Origin: Bosea sp. 685
Lineage (GTDB): Bacteria; Pseudomonadota; Alphaproteobacteria; Rhizobiales; Beijerinckiaceae
Length of the DNA: 64,000 nt
NCBI RefSeq assembly: GCF_031884435.1
Contig: NZ_CP134779.1
Coordinates: 3,906,001-3,970,000 of the forward strand
Direction of reading: 5' to 3'
Shown in pieces: positions 8,988 through 18,698 of the stretch; position 1 is the stretch's first letter, and every line of letters starts with the position of its first letter. A program made the position numbers and the translations under genes. The notes beneath the pieces were generated by a model. The model searched no databases and was not told the origin of the DNA. It saw only the letters and a list, made by a program, of their open reading frames with translations.

Positions 8988-9512
8988 CTAGCTGCCTGCA
9001 CCGCTGTCGACGACCGTGGTCGTGCGCACGAACAAGGCGCGAATCTTGTTCCAGAAATCGCCACCCAGAACGAAGAAGCTGGCGATCAGCATGAGGTCAC
9101 CGAGCGCCTGGAGTTGCCAGATATTCGGCCTCAGTCCCGGAAAGAACTGGTCGACATAGGGTTCGAGCATCGCCGTGACGAGCGGCAGGCAGAACATCAC
9201 CAATCCGATGACATGGCGTGCCGGGCCAATCGGGCCGCTCGGCGCCAAACCCTTGGCATAGCCAAAGATCAGCCCCTTAAGCTGCTGGAAGCCGGCCTTG
9301 CCCATCACCGCGATGCAAGTCAGGAGCAGAACCTTGTTGGCGATGAAGATCGCACCCGTCATCGCTGCGATGCGTGGCCCCGCAACGCCCATCGAGGCGG
9401 CGATCGGCACCAGCAGCCAAAGCGCGAAGGCTCCGACGAAAATACAGATGCCCAGCTTGAAGCGCCAACCGGCCGAAGCCGGTGCCGACGCATCCGTCGT
9501 CATGTTCGTCAT
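8988..9512 (-). CDS. Small membrane protein, transporter-suffix-domain type
   Basis: This 174-residue protein has about four hydrophobic helices: GICIFVGAFALWLLVPIAA, GAIFIANKVLLLTCIAVMG, HVIGLVMFCLPLVTAML and ALGDLMLIASFFVLGG, the last followed by DFWNKIRALF. The pattern matches the small proteins annotated as transporter suffix domain proteins, whose function is poorly known. GGGGGAG precedes the ATG. It lies 3' of no obvious transporter partner, although the efflux pair at 6695-8851 is adjacent on the same strand. Confidence 0.6.
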   Translation of the reverse strand: MTNMTTDASAPASAGWRFKLGICIFVGAFALWLLVPIAASMGVAGPRIAAMTGAIFIANKVLLLTCIAVMGKAGFQQLKGLIFGYAKGLAPSGPIGPARHVIGLVMFCLPLVTAMLEPYVDQFFPGLRPNIWQLQALGDLMLIASFFVLGGDFWNKIRALFVRTTTVVDSGAGS

Positions 9513-9533
9513 GTCGAAACTCCCCCAATTTTA

Positions 9534-9582
9534 GCGCATTTTCTTCACGCGAACCGGTATCCACTTCGCTCGAAAACGCTTT
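9534..9582. repeat. RIME-like element, right module
   Basis: The sequence TTCTTCACGCGAACCGGTAT followed by CCACTTCGCTCGAAAACGCT is a module shared almost exactly with 45543-45590 and, in modified form, with 37921-38036 and 43545-43663. It lies between the small membrane protein gene and the envelope protein gene. It carries no coding potential. Confidence 0.65.
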
Positions 9583-9637
9583 GGCGACACCGAGAACGGG
9601 CGCCGCGCGCGGCGCGCGTCCTCGGCACATGATGGAT

Positions 9638-10081
9638 CTATTGCTTGAAGCCGATCACGACGCCGTCGGCGCCAAGCGAAATTTGGAGACCGCGCCGCTG
9701 GGTATTGAGGCGCAGGGTCACGCCCTTGGCATTGCGCAGCCAGAGCCGGCCGCGCCCGGCATCGCCGATCGCCCAGCCTTCGCGCAGCTGGACATAGGGG
9801 CCGACGAAATCATCGACGCGCTTCAAGCCATAAACCGGCCCGCGGGCAAGCAGACGCGATGCGCCGATGCCGCCGACGCCCAGGCCCGCCACGGTGATGT
9901 CGTAAGAGCGCCCGCCGAATTTGAGAACACCGCCGCCGATCGCACCCGAACCGATGAAGGCGACCTGGAGCTGACGGATGCTGACGGAGCCGGTCGCCGG
10001 ACCGAGATTTCGCTGCTGGGCGCCAGCCGGGGCGCTCCAGAGGAAGCCGGCGATTGCTAGGGATAGTGCGGTTTTGATCAT
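9638..10081 (-). CDS. Secreted hypothetical envelope protein
   Basis: This 147-residue protein has a signal peptide (hydrophobic residues 4-18, cleavage after GAQQ or nearby). The glycine-rich body (GSGAIGGGVLKFGG, ITVAGLGVGGIGASRLL) is predicted to be mostly beta. The pattern is broadly like alphaproteobacterial EipA/DUF1134-style small periplasmic barrels, but I cannot confirm that family. The ATG at 10081 is preferred over one ten codons upstream because GGAGGAG sits just before it. It has no operon partner in close contact. Confidence 0.6.
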   Translation of the reverse strand: MIKTALSLAIAGFLWSAPAGAQQRNLGPATGSVSIRQLQVAFIGSGAIGGGVLKFGGRSYDITVAGLGVGGIGASRLLARGPVYGLKRVDDFVGPYVQLREGWAIGDAGRGRLWLRNAKGVTLRLNTQRRGLQISLGADGVVIGFKQ

Positions 10082-10163
10082 GTTCTTCTCCTCCCGTGAC
10101 AGTTCGTCCAAAGCGGCCTTCAGCGGCCTGTTATGATTTTGATCGGCAGCGCCATATGCATCG

Positions 10164-12434
10164 TCACTGTCCCGCTTCCGTGGACAGGGCCAGTTCGGCC
10201 CGCGATCGGTTCTGGGCCGAGTTCGCGGCCGCAGCCGCGGCCTGATCGCCGCCTGCGCCCATCGTCTGGACCGCGACCATCGAGTCCGCGAACTCGATCC
10301 CGACAGTCGGGAAGGTCGTGACCATGGTCTTCACCGCGACCCGCTGGACATAGCTCGGCTGGATCGGCTTGACGGTGAATTTGAAGCGAACCAGAATCGC
10401 ATTGTCCAAGATGTCGGCAACGCCCTGCATGCGCAGCGGAGCGATGAAATCATTGGCGAATTCGGGGTCGGCCTGCATCTGGTCGCCGATCTTCTTGACC
10501 GTCTTGCGCAGCTTCTCGAGATCGGTGTCGCGCTTGAAGCGAAGGTTGAATTTGACGGTCGCCCAGTCCCGGCTGAAATTCGTGATCTGGCCGAGCTGGC
10601 CGAAGGGAATGGTGTGGACCTGGCCATTCTGATGGCGCAGCCGGATCGAGCGCAGCGTGAAACCCTCGACGGATCCCTTCGCCTTGCCGCAATCGATGTA
10701 CTCGCCGATGCGGAAGGCATCGTCGCTCAGGTAGAATATCCCTGAGACGATATCGCGGACGAGCGCCTGGCTGCCGAAGGACAAGGCCAGCCCGAACACC
10801 GACGCCCCGGCCAGAAGCGGGGCGATATTGACCCCCATCTCCGAGAGCACGATGAGCAAGGCCAGCACGCCGATCGTGATCGCGAGCACGACCCGTAACA
10901 GCGGCAGCATGGTCGCAAGGCGGGAGCCGGAACCGCCGCCGCCGTCTCCCGCCGCCGCGACGTCGTGGGCCGCGGCCGGTGTCGCGCGGGTGAAGAAATC
11001 GACCAGCTCCCAGGCCACGAAGGCGAGGAACAGCGTCACCGCCGTCGCGAGGGACGAGCGGGTGAGCGTCCGCCAGCCCTGCTCGTCGACGAGCGCGAAG
11101 ACATCCACGATCCAGCTTTGCGCGACGAAGACCATGATGGCGAGCAGGATGGCCGTCCGGATGCAGCGAACGACGACATCGGTAAGGCGGCGCGGAGCGG
11201 GTATCGCCGCCGCATCCGCGGCGGGCTCACCCTCGACGCGTTCGGCCACGGCCGACGCACGCGCGCGGGTCAGGTAGCGCGCCAGCGTTTGAAACACGAT
11301 CAGCGCGATCAGCGCATTGAGCGTCAGGAGCACGGCATTGGGCACGGTGTAGCGCGCAACCACGGCGCCATAGATCTGGGTGAGACCGAGCGCCAGGAAA
11401 AGCGGCGCCGCGACGGTGAGCCAGTGAGCGCCCAGCCAGCCGGCCAGGCTGTTTCGGGCCGAGGCCAACCCGGTCAGCCAGCGGCCGACGGCGATGCGCG
11501 AGCGCGCGGCCATCCAGAAGACGAAGCTCAGCACGAGGCTCGTCACCAGGATCTGGCCGGCAGCGATCGCTTCCGCCGGGGTCGCGGTCGCGATCAGCAG
11601 GCGGATCACGATTCGCAAGGTCATGATCAGGAGGACGATCAGCGTGATGCGGCGATACAGGGCAGCGGCCTCGCCATCGTCCATTGCGGCGAGGCGGGCG
11701 CCGGCGAGGCTCGGCCGCAGCACGAAGCGGAAAGCCAGCATGTAGAGCCGCCAGGCGAAGATTCCCGCGAGGACCGCGGCCGCGAGCTTGTCCTGGCCCA
11801 CGCCGCGAGAAAACCAGATGCCGATCGCGCCGTAGCTGACGAGCCAGACGGCGGCGACGCCGACAAGATCGAGCGTCAGGATCGCGCCGATCGGCAGCAG
11901 CGCGGCGGGGCCGGGTGTCGCGGCAACTCTCGCGCCCAGGCGCGTTCGCAGGCCGCCGAACAGGGCCGCCACGAGCCGTTCGATGGCGAGCGCCAGCGCG
12001 GCGGAGATGAACAGCAGCAGGAGAAACGCCGACAATCCGCGGCCATCGCCGGCCTGGACGATCAGCCTGGGAAATTCCGCCAGCCGGCGGCCGAGCTCAG
12101 GGAAAGCCGCCAAAGCGGCGGCGCCTCTGTCGACGAATTGCGCCACCCGGGCTTCGAGCGGGTCCGGCGTCGCGGCCGCGGCGGGGTCCGAGCCCCCTCC
12201 TCCCGCCACTGCAGGCGCGGGTGCCTTCAGCTTCGCGACGACCGATCGGCCGATAGCTTCGACAAGTGCGTCGAACTGTTCCTGGCTGATCCCGGCAGGC
12301 GGAGCCGCGGTTTGGGCGAGCGCTGGAAGCGAGAGCGCGTGCAAACATAAAAACAGGCAAAATAAAGGCGCGAGCGCCAGAAATCTCAAAGCTGACGTGA
12401 AGGGTTGCCCGATGAATCGTTTCTGAGCAGACAT
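10164..12434 (-). CDS. Large MscS-family mechanosensitive channel
   Basis: This is a stretch-activated channel that would release solutes during hypo-osmotic shock. The protein of about 756 residues has a signal-like N-terminus, a periplasmic segment, roughly ten membrane helices and a C-terminal MscS core. The core includes the pore helix ANIAPLLAGASVFGLALSFG-like region, IVSGIFYLSDDAFRIGEYID and the cytoplasmic beta domain (RHQNGQVHTIPFGQLGQITN). The length and extra helices resemble the YbdG/YnaI/MscK-like expanded members. I use the ATG at 12434; the frame is open to a start at 12599, but that extension looks non-coding. It is transcribed alone. Confidence 0.88.
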   Translation of the reverse strand: MSAQKRFIGQPFTSALRFLALAPLFCLFLCLHALSLPALAQTAAPPAGISQEQFDALVEAIGRSVVAKLKAPAPAVAGGGGSDPAAAATPDPLEARVAQFVDRGAAALAAFPELGRRLAEFPRLIVQAGDGRGLSAFLLLLFISAALALAIERLVAALFGGLRTRLGARVAATPGPAALLPIGAILTLDLVGVAAVWLVSYGAIGIWFSRGVGQDKLAAAVLAGIFAWRLYMLAFRFVLRPSLAGARLAAMDDGEAAALYRRITLIVLLIMTLRIVIRLLIATATPAEAIAAGQILVTSLVLSFVFWMAARSRIAVGRWLTGLASARNSLAGWLGAHWLTVAAPLFLALGLTQIYGAVVARYTVPNAVLLTLNALIALIVFQTLARYLTRARASAVAERVEGEPAADAAAIPAPRRLTDVVVRCIRTAILLAIMVFVAQSWIVDVFALVDEQGWRTLTRSSLATAVTLFLAFVAWELVDFFTRATPAAAHDVAAAGDGGGGSGSRLATMLPLLRVVLAITIGVLALLIVLSEMGVNIAPLLAGASVFGLALSFGSQALVRDIVSGIFYLSDDAFRIGEYIDCGKAKGSVEGFTLRSIRLRHQNGQVHTIPFGQLGQITNFSRDWATVKFNLRFKRDTDLEKLRKTVKKIGDQMQADPEFANDFIAPLRMQGVADILDNAILVRFKFTVKPIQPSYVQRVAVKTMVTTFPTVGIEFADSMVAVQTMGAGGDQAAAAAANSAQNRSRAELALSTEAGQ

Positions 12435-12743
12435 TGACGCACGGCCTCTGGCCACAAGGTCAGAAAAACAACTGAAGTCACTTTCGGCAAATAAGCTCAT
12501 AGCGCCGACATCATCCGCCGTCTTATAGAATGAAATTCGACAACGCGCAGCGATATCTACCTTAAAATACTGAACTCGCATCAAATAATTTATGACCACA
12601 GGACTTTACACACGAAAATTATATATCGCTGACCTGAATTGACCGATCCCTCCTATGCGATCAAGGTTAGTCGATACGAACCGCGCCGACAAGCTTAGCC
12701 ATGTCTGCAAGGTCAAGTTTTATGTGCGGAATCCTTTTCGCAT
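12435..12743. other. Divergent intergenic region
   Basis: This region separates the MscS gene from the outer-membrane-like gene. It is AT-richer than the genes around it and likely holds both promoters. A near repeat, TGTGCGGAATCC at 12723 and TGTGCGGCATCG at 12743, is spaced 20 bp apart directly over the start of the plus-strand gene. I see no gene or RNA here. Confidence 0.4.
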
Positions 12744-13708
12744 GTGCGGCATCGGAGTTGCGGCATGGCGCTGCCATCTCTAGGGAATGTTGAGCTCATG
12801 CGCCCCGGTGGCGCGCGGCGGCCGGCACTGTTCAGCCGCGCGCCCCACCGGATCCTGATGGCGCTCGCCTGCGCCCTTCCCGCCCCGGCCAGCCTTGCCG
12901 AAGAGCGGCCTCGCCCGGAGGCGTCCGCCTCTGATACCGAGCCGCCAGCGACAGGGCCGGAGATCTACATCGACGCCTCCGCGACGCTGGCGAGATCGCC
13001 GGGAAACAGCTTCGTCATCGGCCGGCGCGGGTTCTTCTCGATCACGAGCAGCTCCGGCAAGTCGCTCTCCATCGACGCCCCGCTAACCATCGACATCACC
13101 GACGACCTGAGCGTCTATGCGGGCTTCGATTTCGCCAGCTCCAAGACGGCTTCCACGCCATGGTCGCAACTGGCGCTAGGCAGCTTCAGCACCGGCTTCG
13201 ACTATACTTTCCTCGACCAGACCCGGTTTGTCCCCGAGCTTTCGGTCTCCGGCTCTGTCTCGCGGCCCGTCAGGATTCCACTCGGATCGGCTCTGACGAC
13301 GACCTGGTCAGGGGGCTCGACGCGGATTTTTCCCTCGACGAGGCGGGACATCGCGGCCTCATCGCCGGCCTCGCGCTCACCTATGTCACCGTCAATTCCG
13401 GGCCGGGCCAGCTTCAGCCGCTCTATGGCGGCTATGTCGGGGTCTATCATCAGTGGGAGGCCGGCTGGAAGCTGACGGGAAAGGCCGGCTACGCGACCTT
13501 TGGCGGCGGCAATCTCGGCACGGTCATTCGCGCCACGCCGGTTCGGCAGGTCTTCGCGACGCTGGAATTCGAGAAATACGATGCCGCCGACAACAAGATG
13601 TTCGGCCTGGGGCTGGCTGGAGCGCTGTCGCGGAGCACGACCGGCAAGACCAGCACCTCCGTCCAGCTCGTCCTCTCCGTGCCGCTCTACCTGGCCCGGA
13701 AACGCTGA
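12744..13708 (+). pseudogene. Outer-membrane beta-barrel-like protein, frameshifted
   Basis: Two frames together encode a protein of about 320 residues. The first frame (GTG at 12744 or ATG at 12765) has a hydrophobic leader ending in ASLAEE and amphipathic strands such as DDLSVYAGFDFASS and STGFDYTFLDQTRFVP. After about 13262-13275 the coding character moves to the frame that ends at 13708 (GLDADFSLDEAGHRGLIAG, YGGYVGVYHQWEAGWKLTG, VQLVLSVPLYLARKR). One missing base would reconcile them. Alternating hydrophobic residues and the signal peptide suggest an outer-membrane barrel, but I cannot name a family. It could be a true pseudogene or an assembly error. Confidence 0.6.
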
Positions 13709-13798
13709 ACTTCGGCCAAAGGCCACGGAATCTTGCAGACAGCGCGCCGGCCTGTCACGTCGGCTCAGGGTCCGCGCCTTTTCAAGCCTGCTTCTTTT

Positions 13799-14302
13799 TC
13801 AACTCTGCTTGGGCGGCTCCGGCTTCGGCGGCTCCTCGATGGCCTTGCCAAGCCGGTCGAGCTCAAGCGAATAGCAGAACAGGGCAAACAGCACCCAGAG
13901 CACGATAAGGCCTCTGGCCAGAGCCTGGTCGAGCGAGGGCAGCCCGGCGAGCTCGGGCAGGTGCCGGAAAAACAGCACCGAGAACAGCGCGCCGCCAAAG
14001 AAGAAACTGGAGCGCCCGGCAAACTGGACGAGATGACCGAGGAAGGGGCTGTGAACCGGCGCCGCCACCGCGACCCAGCGATAGCGCGCCCAATAGGCGC
14101 AATGCAGGATCAACGTCGCCAGCACGATCTCCAACTCGACGAGGCGGCTCACTTGCAGCGGCTCGCCGATCCGCATGATCATCTGGCGAAACAACGGAAA
14201 CATCACCCAAAACAGCGCCGTCGCCGCCGCCGTCTGGACAGCCAGGAGGCCAAAATAGGCAGCGTCCTTCCGGAACGCCGCAAGGGTTGTGCGAGCGGCC
14301 AT
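13799..14302 (-). CDS. Four-helix membrane protein of unknown function
   Basis: This 167-residue protein has hydrophobic segments near residues 15-38, 56-70, 92-112 and 126-145, with a proline- and lysine-rich tail (PPKPEPPKQS). It has no motif I recognise. It converges with the frameshifted outer-membrane-like gene and has no neighbour on its own strand within 1 kb, so context gives no function. Confidence 0.55.
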   Translation of the reverse strand: MAARTTLAAFRKDAAYFGLLAVQTAAATALFWVMFPLFRQMIMRIGEPLQVSRLVELEIVLATLILHCAYWARYRWVAVAAPVHSPFLGHLVQFAGRSSFFFGGALFSVLFFRHLPELAGLPSLDQALARGLIVLWVLFALFCYSLELDRLGKAIEEPPKPEPPKQS

Positions 14303-14731
14303 GCCGGATGGTGCAGAGCCGCGCCGCTCATGGCAAGACTGGTTGCGGCAAATCTGGTTATGGCAAGTCCGGCGAGCGCCGACGTCGTTGAGGAAGCCCG
14401 GCCGGCGTGAAAATCGCGCGGCCTGCCCCCGATGCTACGCCGTCCGCCGCCACGCCTAGAAGCAGGCTGGATATTCCCGCATCCAGCACGGGACTGCGGG
14501 AACTTCCACGAGCCGCAAGGCGCTGATCTCGGCACGACGCCGGATTGATGAGCCTGTCTCATAAAGCCAATCGGCCCTCCTTCTGGAACGCTTCCAAGCT
14601 CTGAGCAGTTGGGAGGATAGGCATCCGCGAAGCGCGGCATCGCGACGGTGTGTCCGCCATGGGGCGAGTTCTCCATGGCGGTCGCGGGTCAGCGCGAGGT
14701 CGCTGTGAGCGTCGGCAACTCCGGAGTGAGC
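14303..14731. other. Intergenic region upstream of paoABC
   Basis: About 430 bp lie without a supported gene. Open frames here are arginine- and proline-rich on both strands and look like GC-driven noise. The part nearest 14732 carries CCGGAGTGAGC, the ribosome-binding site of paoA. No clear operator was found. Confidence 0.4.
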
Positions 14732-15382
14732 ATGAATCTACCCACCGATCTGGCGGCGACGCGCCGCGATGTGTTGGTCGCCACCGCAGCCGCGGTTGCA
14801 ACGACATCATCCGCCTCGCGGCTCGCCGCACAAACCTCGGCGGAGACTGGCGCTGCCGGCCCGGGCCCCGTCATTCTGCCCGTTTCATTCGAGGTCAACG
14901 GCGCGCGACGCGAACTCAACCTCGATGCGCGGACGACGCTGCTCGACGCGCTGCGCGAAAATCTCCACCTGACCGGCACGAAGAAGGGCTGCGATCACGG
15001 CCAGTGCGGCGCCTGCACCGTCCTCGTCGAGGGCCGGCGCATCAATTCCTGCCTGACGCTCGCCGTCATGCACCAGGGCGAGCGCATCACCACGATCGAG
15101 GGCCTCGGCACGCCCGACGACATGCATCCGATGCAAGCCGCCTTCGTCAGGCATGACGGCTTTCAGTGCGGCTACTGCACGCCAGGCCAGATCTGCTCGG
15201 CGGTCGGCGTTCTCGACGAGATCAAGGCCGGCATCCCCAGCCATGTCAGCGCCGATCTGACTGCCCTGCCCGAAGGATCGCAAGCCGAGATCCGGGAGCG
15301 CATGAGCGGCAACATCTGCCGCTGCGGCGCCTATTCCAACATCGTCGACGCCATCACCGAAATGTCCGGGAGGAAGGCATGA
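14732..15382 (+). CDS. paoA: Periplasmic aldehyde oxidoreductase, [2Fe-2S] subunit
   Basis: This is the small iron-sulfur subunit of a xanthine-oxidase-family enzyme that oxidises aldehydes in the periplasm. The 216-residue protein begins with a Tat-type leader ([14 protein letters not shown]). The plant-ferredoxin cluster is C87, C92, C95 and C107, and the second cluster is C146, C149, C196 and C198 ([12 protein letters not shown] and [10 protein letters not shown]). The ATG at 14732 has the ribosome-binding site CGGAGTGAGC. The gene overlaps paoB by 4 bp. The subunit order and the Tat leader on only this subunit match Escherichia coli PaoABC. Confidence 0.92.
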   Translation: MNLPTDLAATRRDVLVATAAAVATTSSASRLAAQTSAETGAAGPGPVILPVSFEVNGARRELNLDARTTLLDALRENLHLTGTKKGCDHGQCGACTVLVEGRRINSCLTLAVMHQGERITTIEGLGTPDDMHPMQAAFVRHDGFQCGYCTPGQICSAVGVLDEIKAGIPSHVSADLTALPEGSQAEIRERMSGNICRCGAYSNIVDAITEMSGRKA

Positions 15383-16329
15383 AATCCTTCACCTATGAGC
15401 GCGCCGCCACGCCGGCGCAGGCTGCGTCAGCCGCCGCCCGAAACCCGGATGCGCGCTTCATCGCCGGCGGAACCAACCTGCTCGACCTGATGAAGCTGGA
15501 GATCGAGAGCCCGCGCCACCTGATCGACGTCAACGGCCTCGCACTCGACACCATCGAGCCGACGCAGGATGGCGGACTGAGGATCGGCGCGCTTGTGCGC
15601 AACACCGATCTCGCGGCCGATGCGCGCATCCGGCGCGATTACGGCTTGCTGTCGCGCGCGCTTCTGGCCGGCGCTTCGGGCCAGCTCCGCAACAAGGCGA
15701 CGACGGCCGGCAACCTGCTGCAGCGCACCCGCTGCCCCTATTTCTACGACACCAACCAGCCATGCAACAAACGGCAACCCGGCACAGGCTGCTCGGCGCT
15801 GGGCGGGTTCAGCCGGTCGCTTGCGGTGGTGGGCGCAAGCGATGCCTGCATCGCCACGCATCCCAGCGACATGGCGGTGGCGATGCGAGCGCTGGACGCG
15901 CAGGTCGAGACGGTGAGACCCGATGGCGGGACGCGCAGCCTGCCGATCGCCGAATTCTACCGGGCGCCGGGCGAGACGCCCCACCTTGAAAGCACCCTCG
16001 CCGCGGGCGAACTGATCACGGCGGTGACCCTGCCCAGGCCCGTCGGCGGCAAGCATGTCTATCGCAAGGTGCGCGACCGCGCGTCCTATGCATTCGCGCT
16101 GATTGCGGTCGGCGCGATCGTGCAGCGCGACGGCACCGGGCGCGTTGCCCTGGGCGGCGTCGCCCACAAGCCGTGGCGGATCGAGGCGGCAGAGGCCCAA
16201 CTGCCACAAGGCGCCAGGGCCGTGACGGAGCGCCTGCTGGCGAATGCCAGAACCACCCATGACAATGCCTTCAAGCTCCCGCTGGTCGAGCGCACGCTCG
16301 CCGCCGTGCTTGTCGAAGCGAGGGCCTGA
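15379..16329 (+). CDS. paoB: Periplasmic aldehyde oxidoreductase, FAD subunit
   Basis: This 316-residue FAD-binding subunit (CO dehydrogenase FAD-domain family) passes electrons from the iron-sulfur clusters to an acceptor. The FAD loop is [14 protein letters not shown] (residues 26-39). The insert [17 protein letters not shown] with a later TGCSA supplies the cysteines that hold the extra [4Fe-4S] cluster known from E. coli PaoB. The start ATG overlaps the paoA stop, so translation is coupled. It has no leader of its own and would be exported as a complex with PaoA. It is close to the E. coli length (318). Confidence 0.92.
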   Translation: MKSFTYERAATPAQAASAAARNPDARFIAGGTNLLDLMKLEIESPRHLIDVNGLALDTIEPTQDGGLRIGALVRNTDLAADARIRRDYGLLSRALLAGASGQLRNKATTAGNLLQRTRCPYFYDTNQPCNKRQPGTGCSALGGFSRSLAVVGASDACIATHPSDMAVAMRALDAQVETVRPDGGTRSLPIAEFYRAPGETPHLESTLAAGELITAVTLPRPVGGKHVYRKVRDRASYAFALIAVGAIVQRDGTGRVALGGVAHKPWRIEAAEAQLPQGARAVTERLLANARTTHDNAFKLPLVERTLAAVLVEARA

Positions 16330-16333
16330 CGCC

Positions 16334-18541
16334 ATGAAATTCGACACACAAGCCACCACCAACCCGATCGACAGGCTCAAGGTCGTCGGGCAGCCGCTGG
16401 ACCGGATCGACGGGCCGCGCAAGGCGACCGGCACGGCCCGCTACGCCTATGAGCAGCACGATGTCGCGCCGAACCAGGCCTATGGCCATGTCGTCGGCGC
16501 GGCCATCGCCAAGGGCCGGATCACCGGAATGGACCTTGCCGCCGCGCAGCAGGCGCCCGGCGTGTTGACCATCGTCACGGCCCAGAGCGCCGGCAAGCTC
16601 GCCAAGGGCAAGTACAACACCGCCAGGCTGCTGGGCGGCCCGGAGATCCAGCACTACCATCAGGCGGTGGCTCTCGTCGTCGCCGAGACCTTCGAGCAGG
16701 CCCGCGCTGCCGCGCAGCTGGTGAAAGTGCGTTACGCGGACGCGAAGGGCAGCTTCGATCTCGCCGCCGTCAGGGACAGCGCGCCCGACGCCCCGGCCGA
16801 TGGAGAGGCACCGACCCAGACCGCCATCGGCGACTTCGCGGGCGCCTTCGCCGCCGCGCCGGTGAAGCTCGACCAAAGCTATTCGACGCCCGATCAGGCC
16901 CACGCGATGATGGAGCCGCATGCCTCCATCGCCCGCTGGGAGGGCGACAAGCTGACGCTGTGGACCTCAAACCAGATGATCGCCTGGAGTGTGGGCGACA
17001 TGGCCAGGACGCTGGGCATTCCCAGGGAGAATGTCCGGCTGATCTCGCCTTTCATCGGCGGCGGCTTCGGCGGCAAGCTCTTCATCCGTGCCGACGCGCT
17101 GCTGGCGGCGCTGGGCGCGCGCGCGGCCGGGCGGCCGGTCAAGGTCGCCCTGACACGGCCGATGATGTTCAACAACACCACTCACCGCCCCGCGACGATC
17201 CAGCGCATTCGCATCGGCGCAACGCCCGACGGCAAGATCACCGCGATCGGGCATGAGAGCTGGTCCGGGGACCTGAAGGATGGTGGACCGGAGCTCGCGA
17301 CGCAGCAGACGCGCCTGCTCTATGCCGGCGCCAACCGGATGACCTCGCTGAAGCTTGCGGTGCTCGATCTGCCCGAGGGCAACGCGATGCGCGCGCCGGG
17401 CGAGGCGCCGGGCCTGATGGCGCTGGAGATCGCCATGGACGAGATGGCGGAGACACTCGGCCTGGACCCGATCGAGTTCCGCATTCGCAACGACACCCAG
17501 GTCGATCCGGAGAAGCCGCAACGGCCGTTCTCGCAGCGCCGCCTGGTCGAATGCCTGCGCCTGGGCGCCGAGCGCTTCGGCTGGGACAAGCGCTCGGCGA
17601 CGCCGGCTACCATCCGGGACGGCAAGTGGCTCGTCGGCATCGGAGTCGCCTCAGCCTTGCGCAACAACCTCGCCATGAAGTCGGGTGCGCGGGTCAGGCT
17701 CGATCGCGACGGCATCGTCACGGTCCAATCCGACATGACCGACATCGGCACCGGCAGCTACACCATCATCGCCCAGACGGCCGCGGAAATGATGGGCCTG
17801 ACCATCGACAAGGTGAAGGTCGAGCTCGGCGACTCGAGCTTCCCTGTCTCGGCCGGTTCCGGCGGCCAGTGGGGCGCAAATTCGGCAACCGCGGGCGTCT
17901 ACGCGGCCTGCGTCAAGCTGCGCGAGGCCGTGCTGAAAAAACTCGGGCTCAACCTGGCCGATGCGGTGTTCGAGGATGGCGCCGTGAGGTCGGGCGATCG
18001 CACGGTCCCGCTGGCGCTGGCCGCGCGCGAAGCCGACATCACCGTCGAGGATACGATCGAGTTCGGCGACCTCGACAAGACGCATCAGCAATCGACCTTC
18101 GGCGGCCATTTCGTCGAGGTCGGCGTGGACAGCGCCACCGGCGAGGTCCGGCTCCGGCGCATGCTCGCCGTCTGCGCGGCAGGCCGCATCCTCAATCCGA
18201 AATCCGCCCGCAGCCAGGTCATCGGCGCGATGACGATGGGCGCGGGCGCGGCCTTGATGGAGGATCTCGTCATCGACAAGCGCCGCGGCTTCTTCGTCAA
18301 TCACGACCTGGCGGGTTATGAGGTTCCCGTCCATGCCGACATCCCCCATCAGGATGTCATCTTCCTCGATGAGACCGACCCGATGTCCTCGCCGATGAAA
18401 GCCAAGGGCGTGGGCGAACTCGGCATCTGCGGGGTTGGCGCGGCGATCGCGAATGCGGTCTACAATGCCACCGGCGTGCGCGTGCGCAATTATCCGATCA
18501 CCTTGGACAAGCTGCTCGACAGGCTGCCATCGGTGAGCTGA
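16334..18541 (+). CDS. paoC: Periplasmic aldehyde oxidoreductase, molybdenum cofactor subunit
   Basis: This catalytic subunit binds the molybdenum cofactor and oxidises aldehydes to acids. It is 735 residues, against 732 in E. coli. It carries GGGFGGKL for cofactor contact, the stretch GSGGQWGANSATAGVYA, and the base-catalyst motif KGVGELGICG with Glu at residue 695. The ATG at 16334 lies 4 nt after the paoB stop. No XdhC/PaoD-type maturation chaperone is encoded next to it, so cofactor insertion must depend on a gene elsewhere. Aromatic aldehydes are the usual PaoABC substrates, which is an inference for this organism. Confidence 0.93.
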   Translation: MKFDTQATTNPIDRLKVVGQPLDRIDGPRKATGTARYAYEQHDVAPNQAYGHVVGAAIAKGRITGMDLAAAQQAPGVLTIVTAQSAGKLAKGKYNTARLLGGPEIQHYHQAVALVVAETFEQARAAAQLVKVRYADAKGSFDLAAVRDSAPDAPADGEAPTQTAIGDFAGAFAAAPVKLDQSYSTPDQAHAMMEPHASIARWEGDKLTLWTSNQMIAWSVGDMARTLGIPRENVRLISPFIGGGFGGKLFIRADALLAALGARAAGRPVKVALTRPMMFNNTTHRPATIQRIRIGATPDGKITAIGHESWSGDLKDGGPELATQQTRLLYAGANRMTSLKLAVLDLPEGNAMRAPGEAPGLMALEIAMDEMAETLGLDPIEFRIRNDTQVDPEKPQRPFSQRRLVECLRLGAERFGWDKRSATPATIRDGKWLVGIGVASALRNNLAMKSGARVRLDRDGIVTVQSDMTDIGTGSYTIIAQTAAEMMGLTIDKVKVELGDSSFPVSAGSGGQWGANSATAGVYAACVKLREAVLKKLGLNLADAVFEDGAVRSGDRTVPLALAAREADITVEDTIEFGDLDKTHQQSTFGGHFVEVGVDSATGEVRLRRMLAVCAAGRILNPKSARSQVIGAMTMGAGAALMEDLVIDKRRGFFVNHDLAGYEVPVHADIPHQDVIFLDETDPMSSPMKAKGVGELGICGVGAAIANAVYNATGVRVRNYPITLDKLLDRLPSVS

Positions 18542-18698
18542 GACGCCGGATCGGTTCGGCCGCTCAACGGCTCGTGGCCGGAGCCCGCTCGGCGACCATT
18601 GCCGGTCGCGGTTCCCGTCCTTCCGTCAAAACCGCACGGGGCGTGGGAAGGATCAGGCAGGATCAACACGGCGGCGGCACCTACCCTGCCCGAGGCGA

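Noticed and set aside
10965..12350. Long plus-strand frame of 461 codons opposite the MscS gene
   Set aside because: It is composed mainly of Arg, Glu, Gln and Asp without hydrophobic pattern and lies fully antisense to the channel gene.
14203..14676. Minus-strand frame of 157 codons upstream of paoA
   Set aside because: It overlaps the membrane-protein gene out of frame, is rich in Arg, Ser and Pro and lacks a ribosome-binding site.
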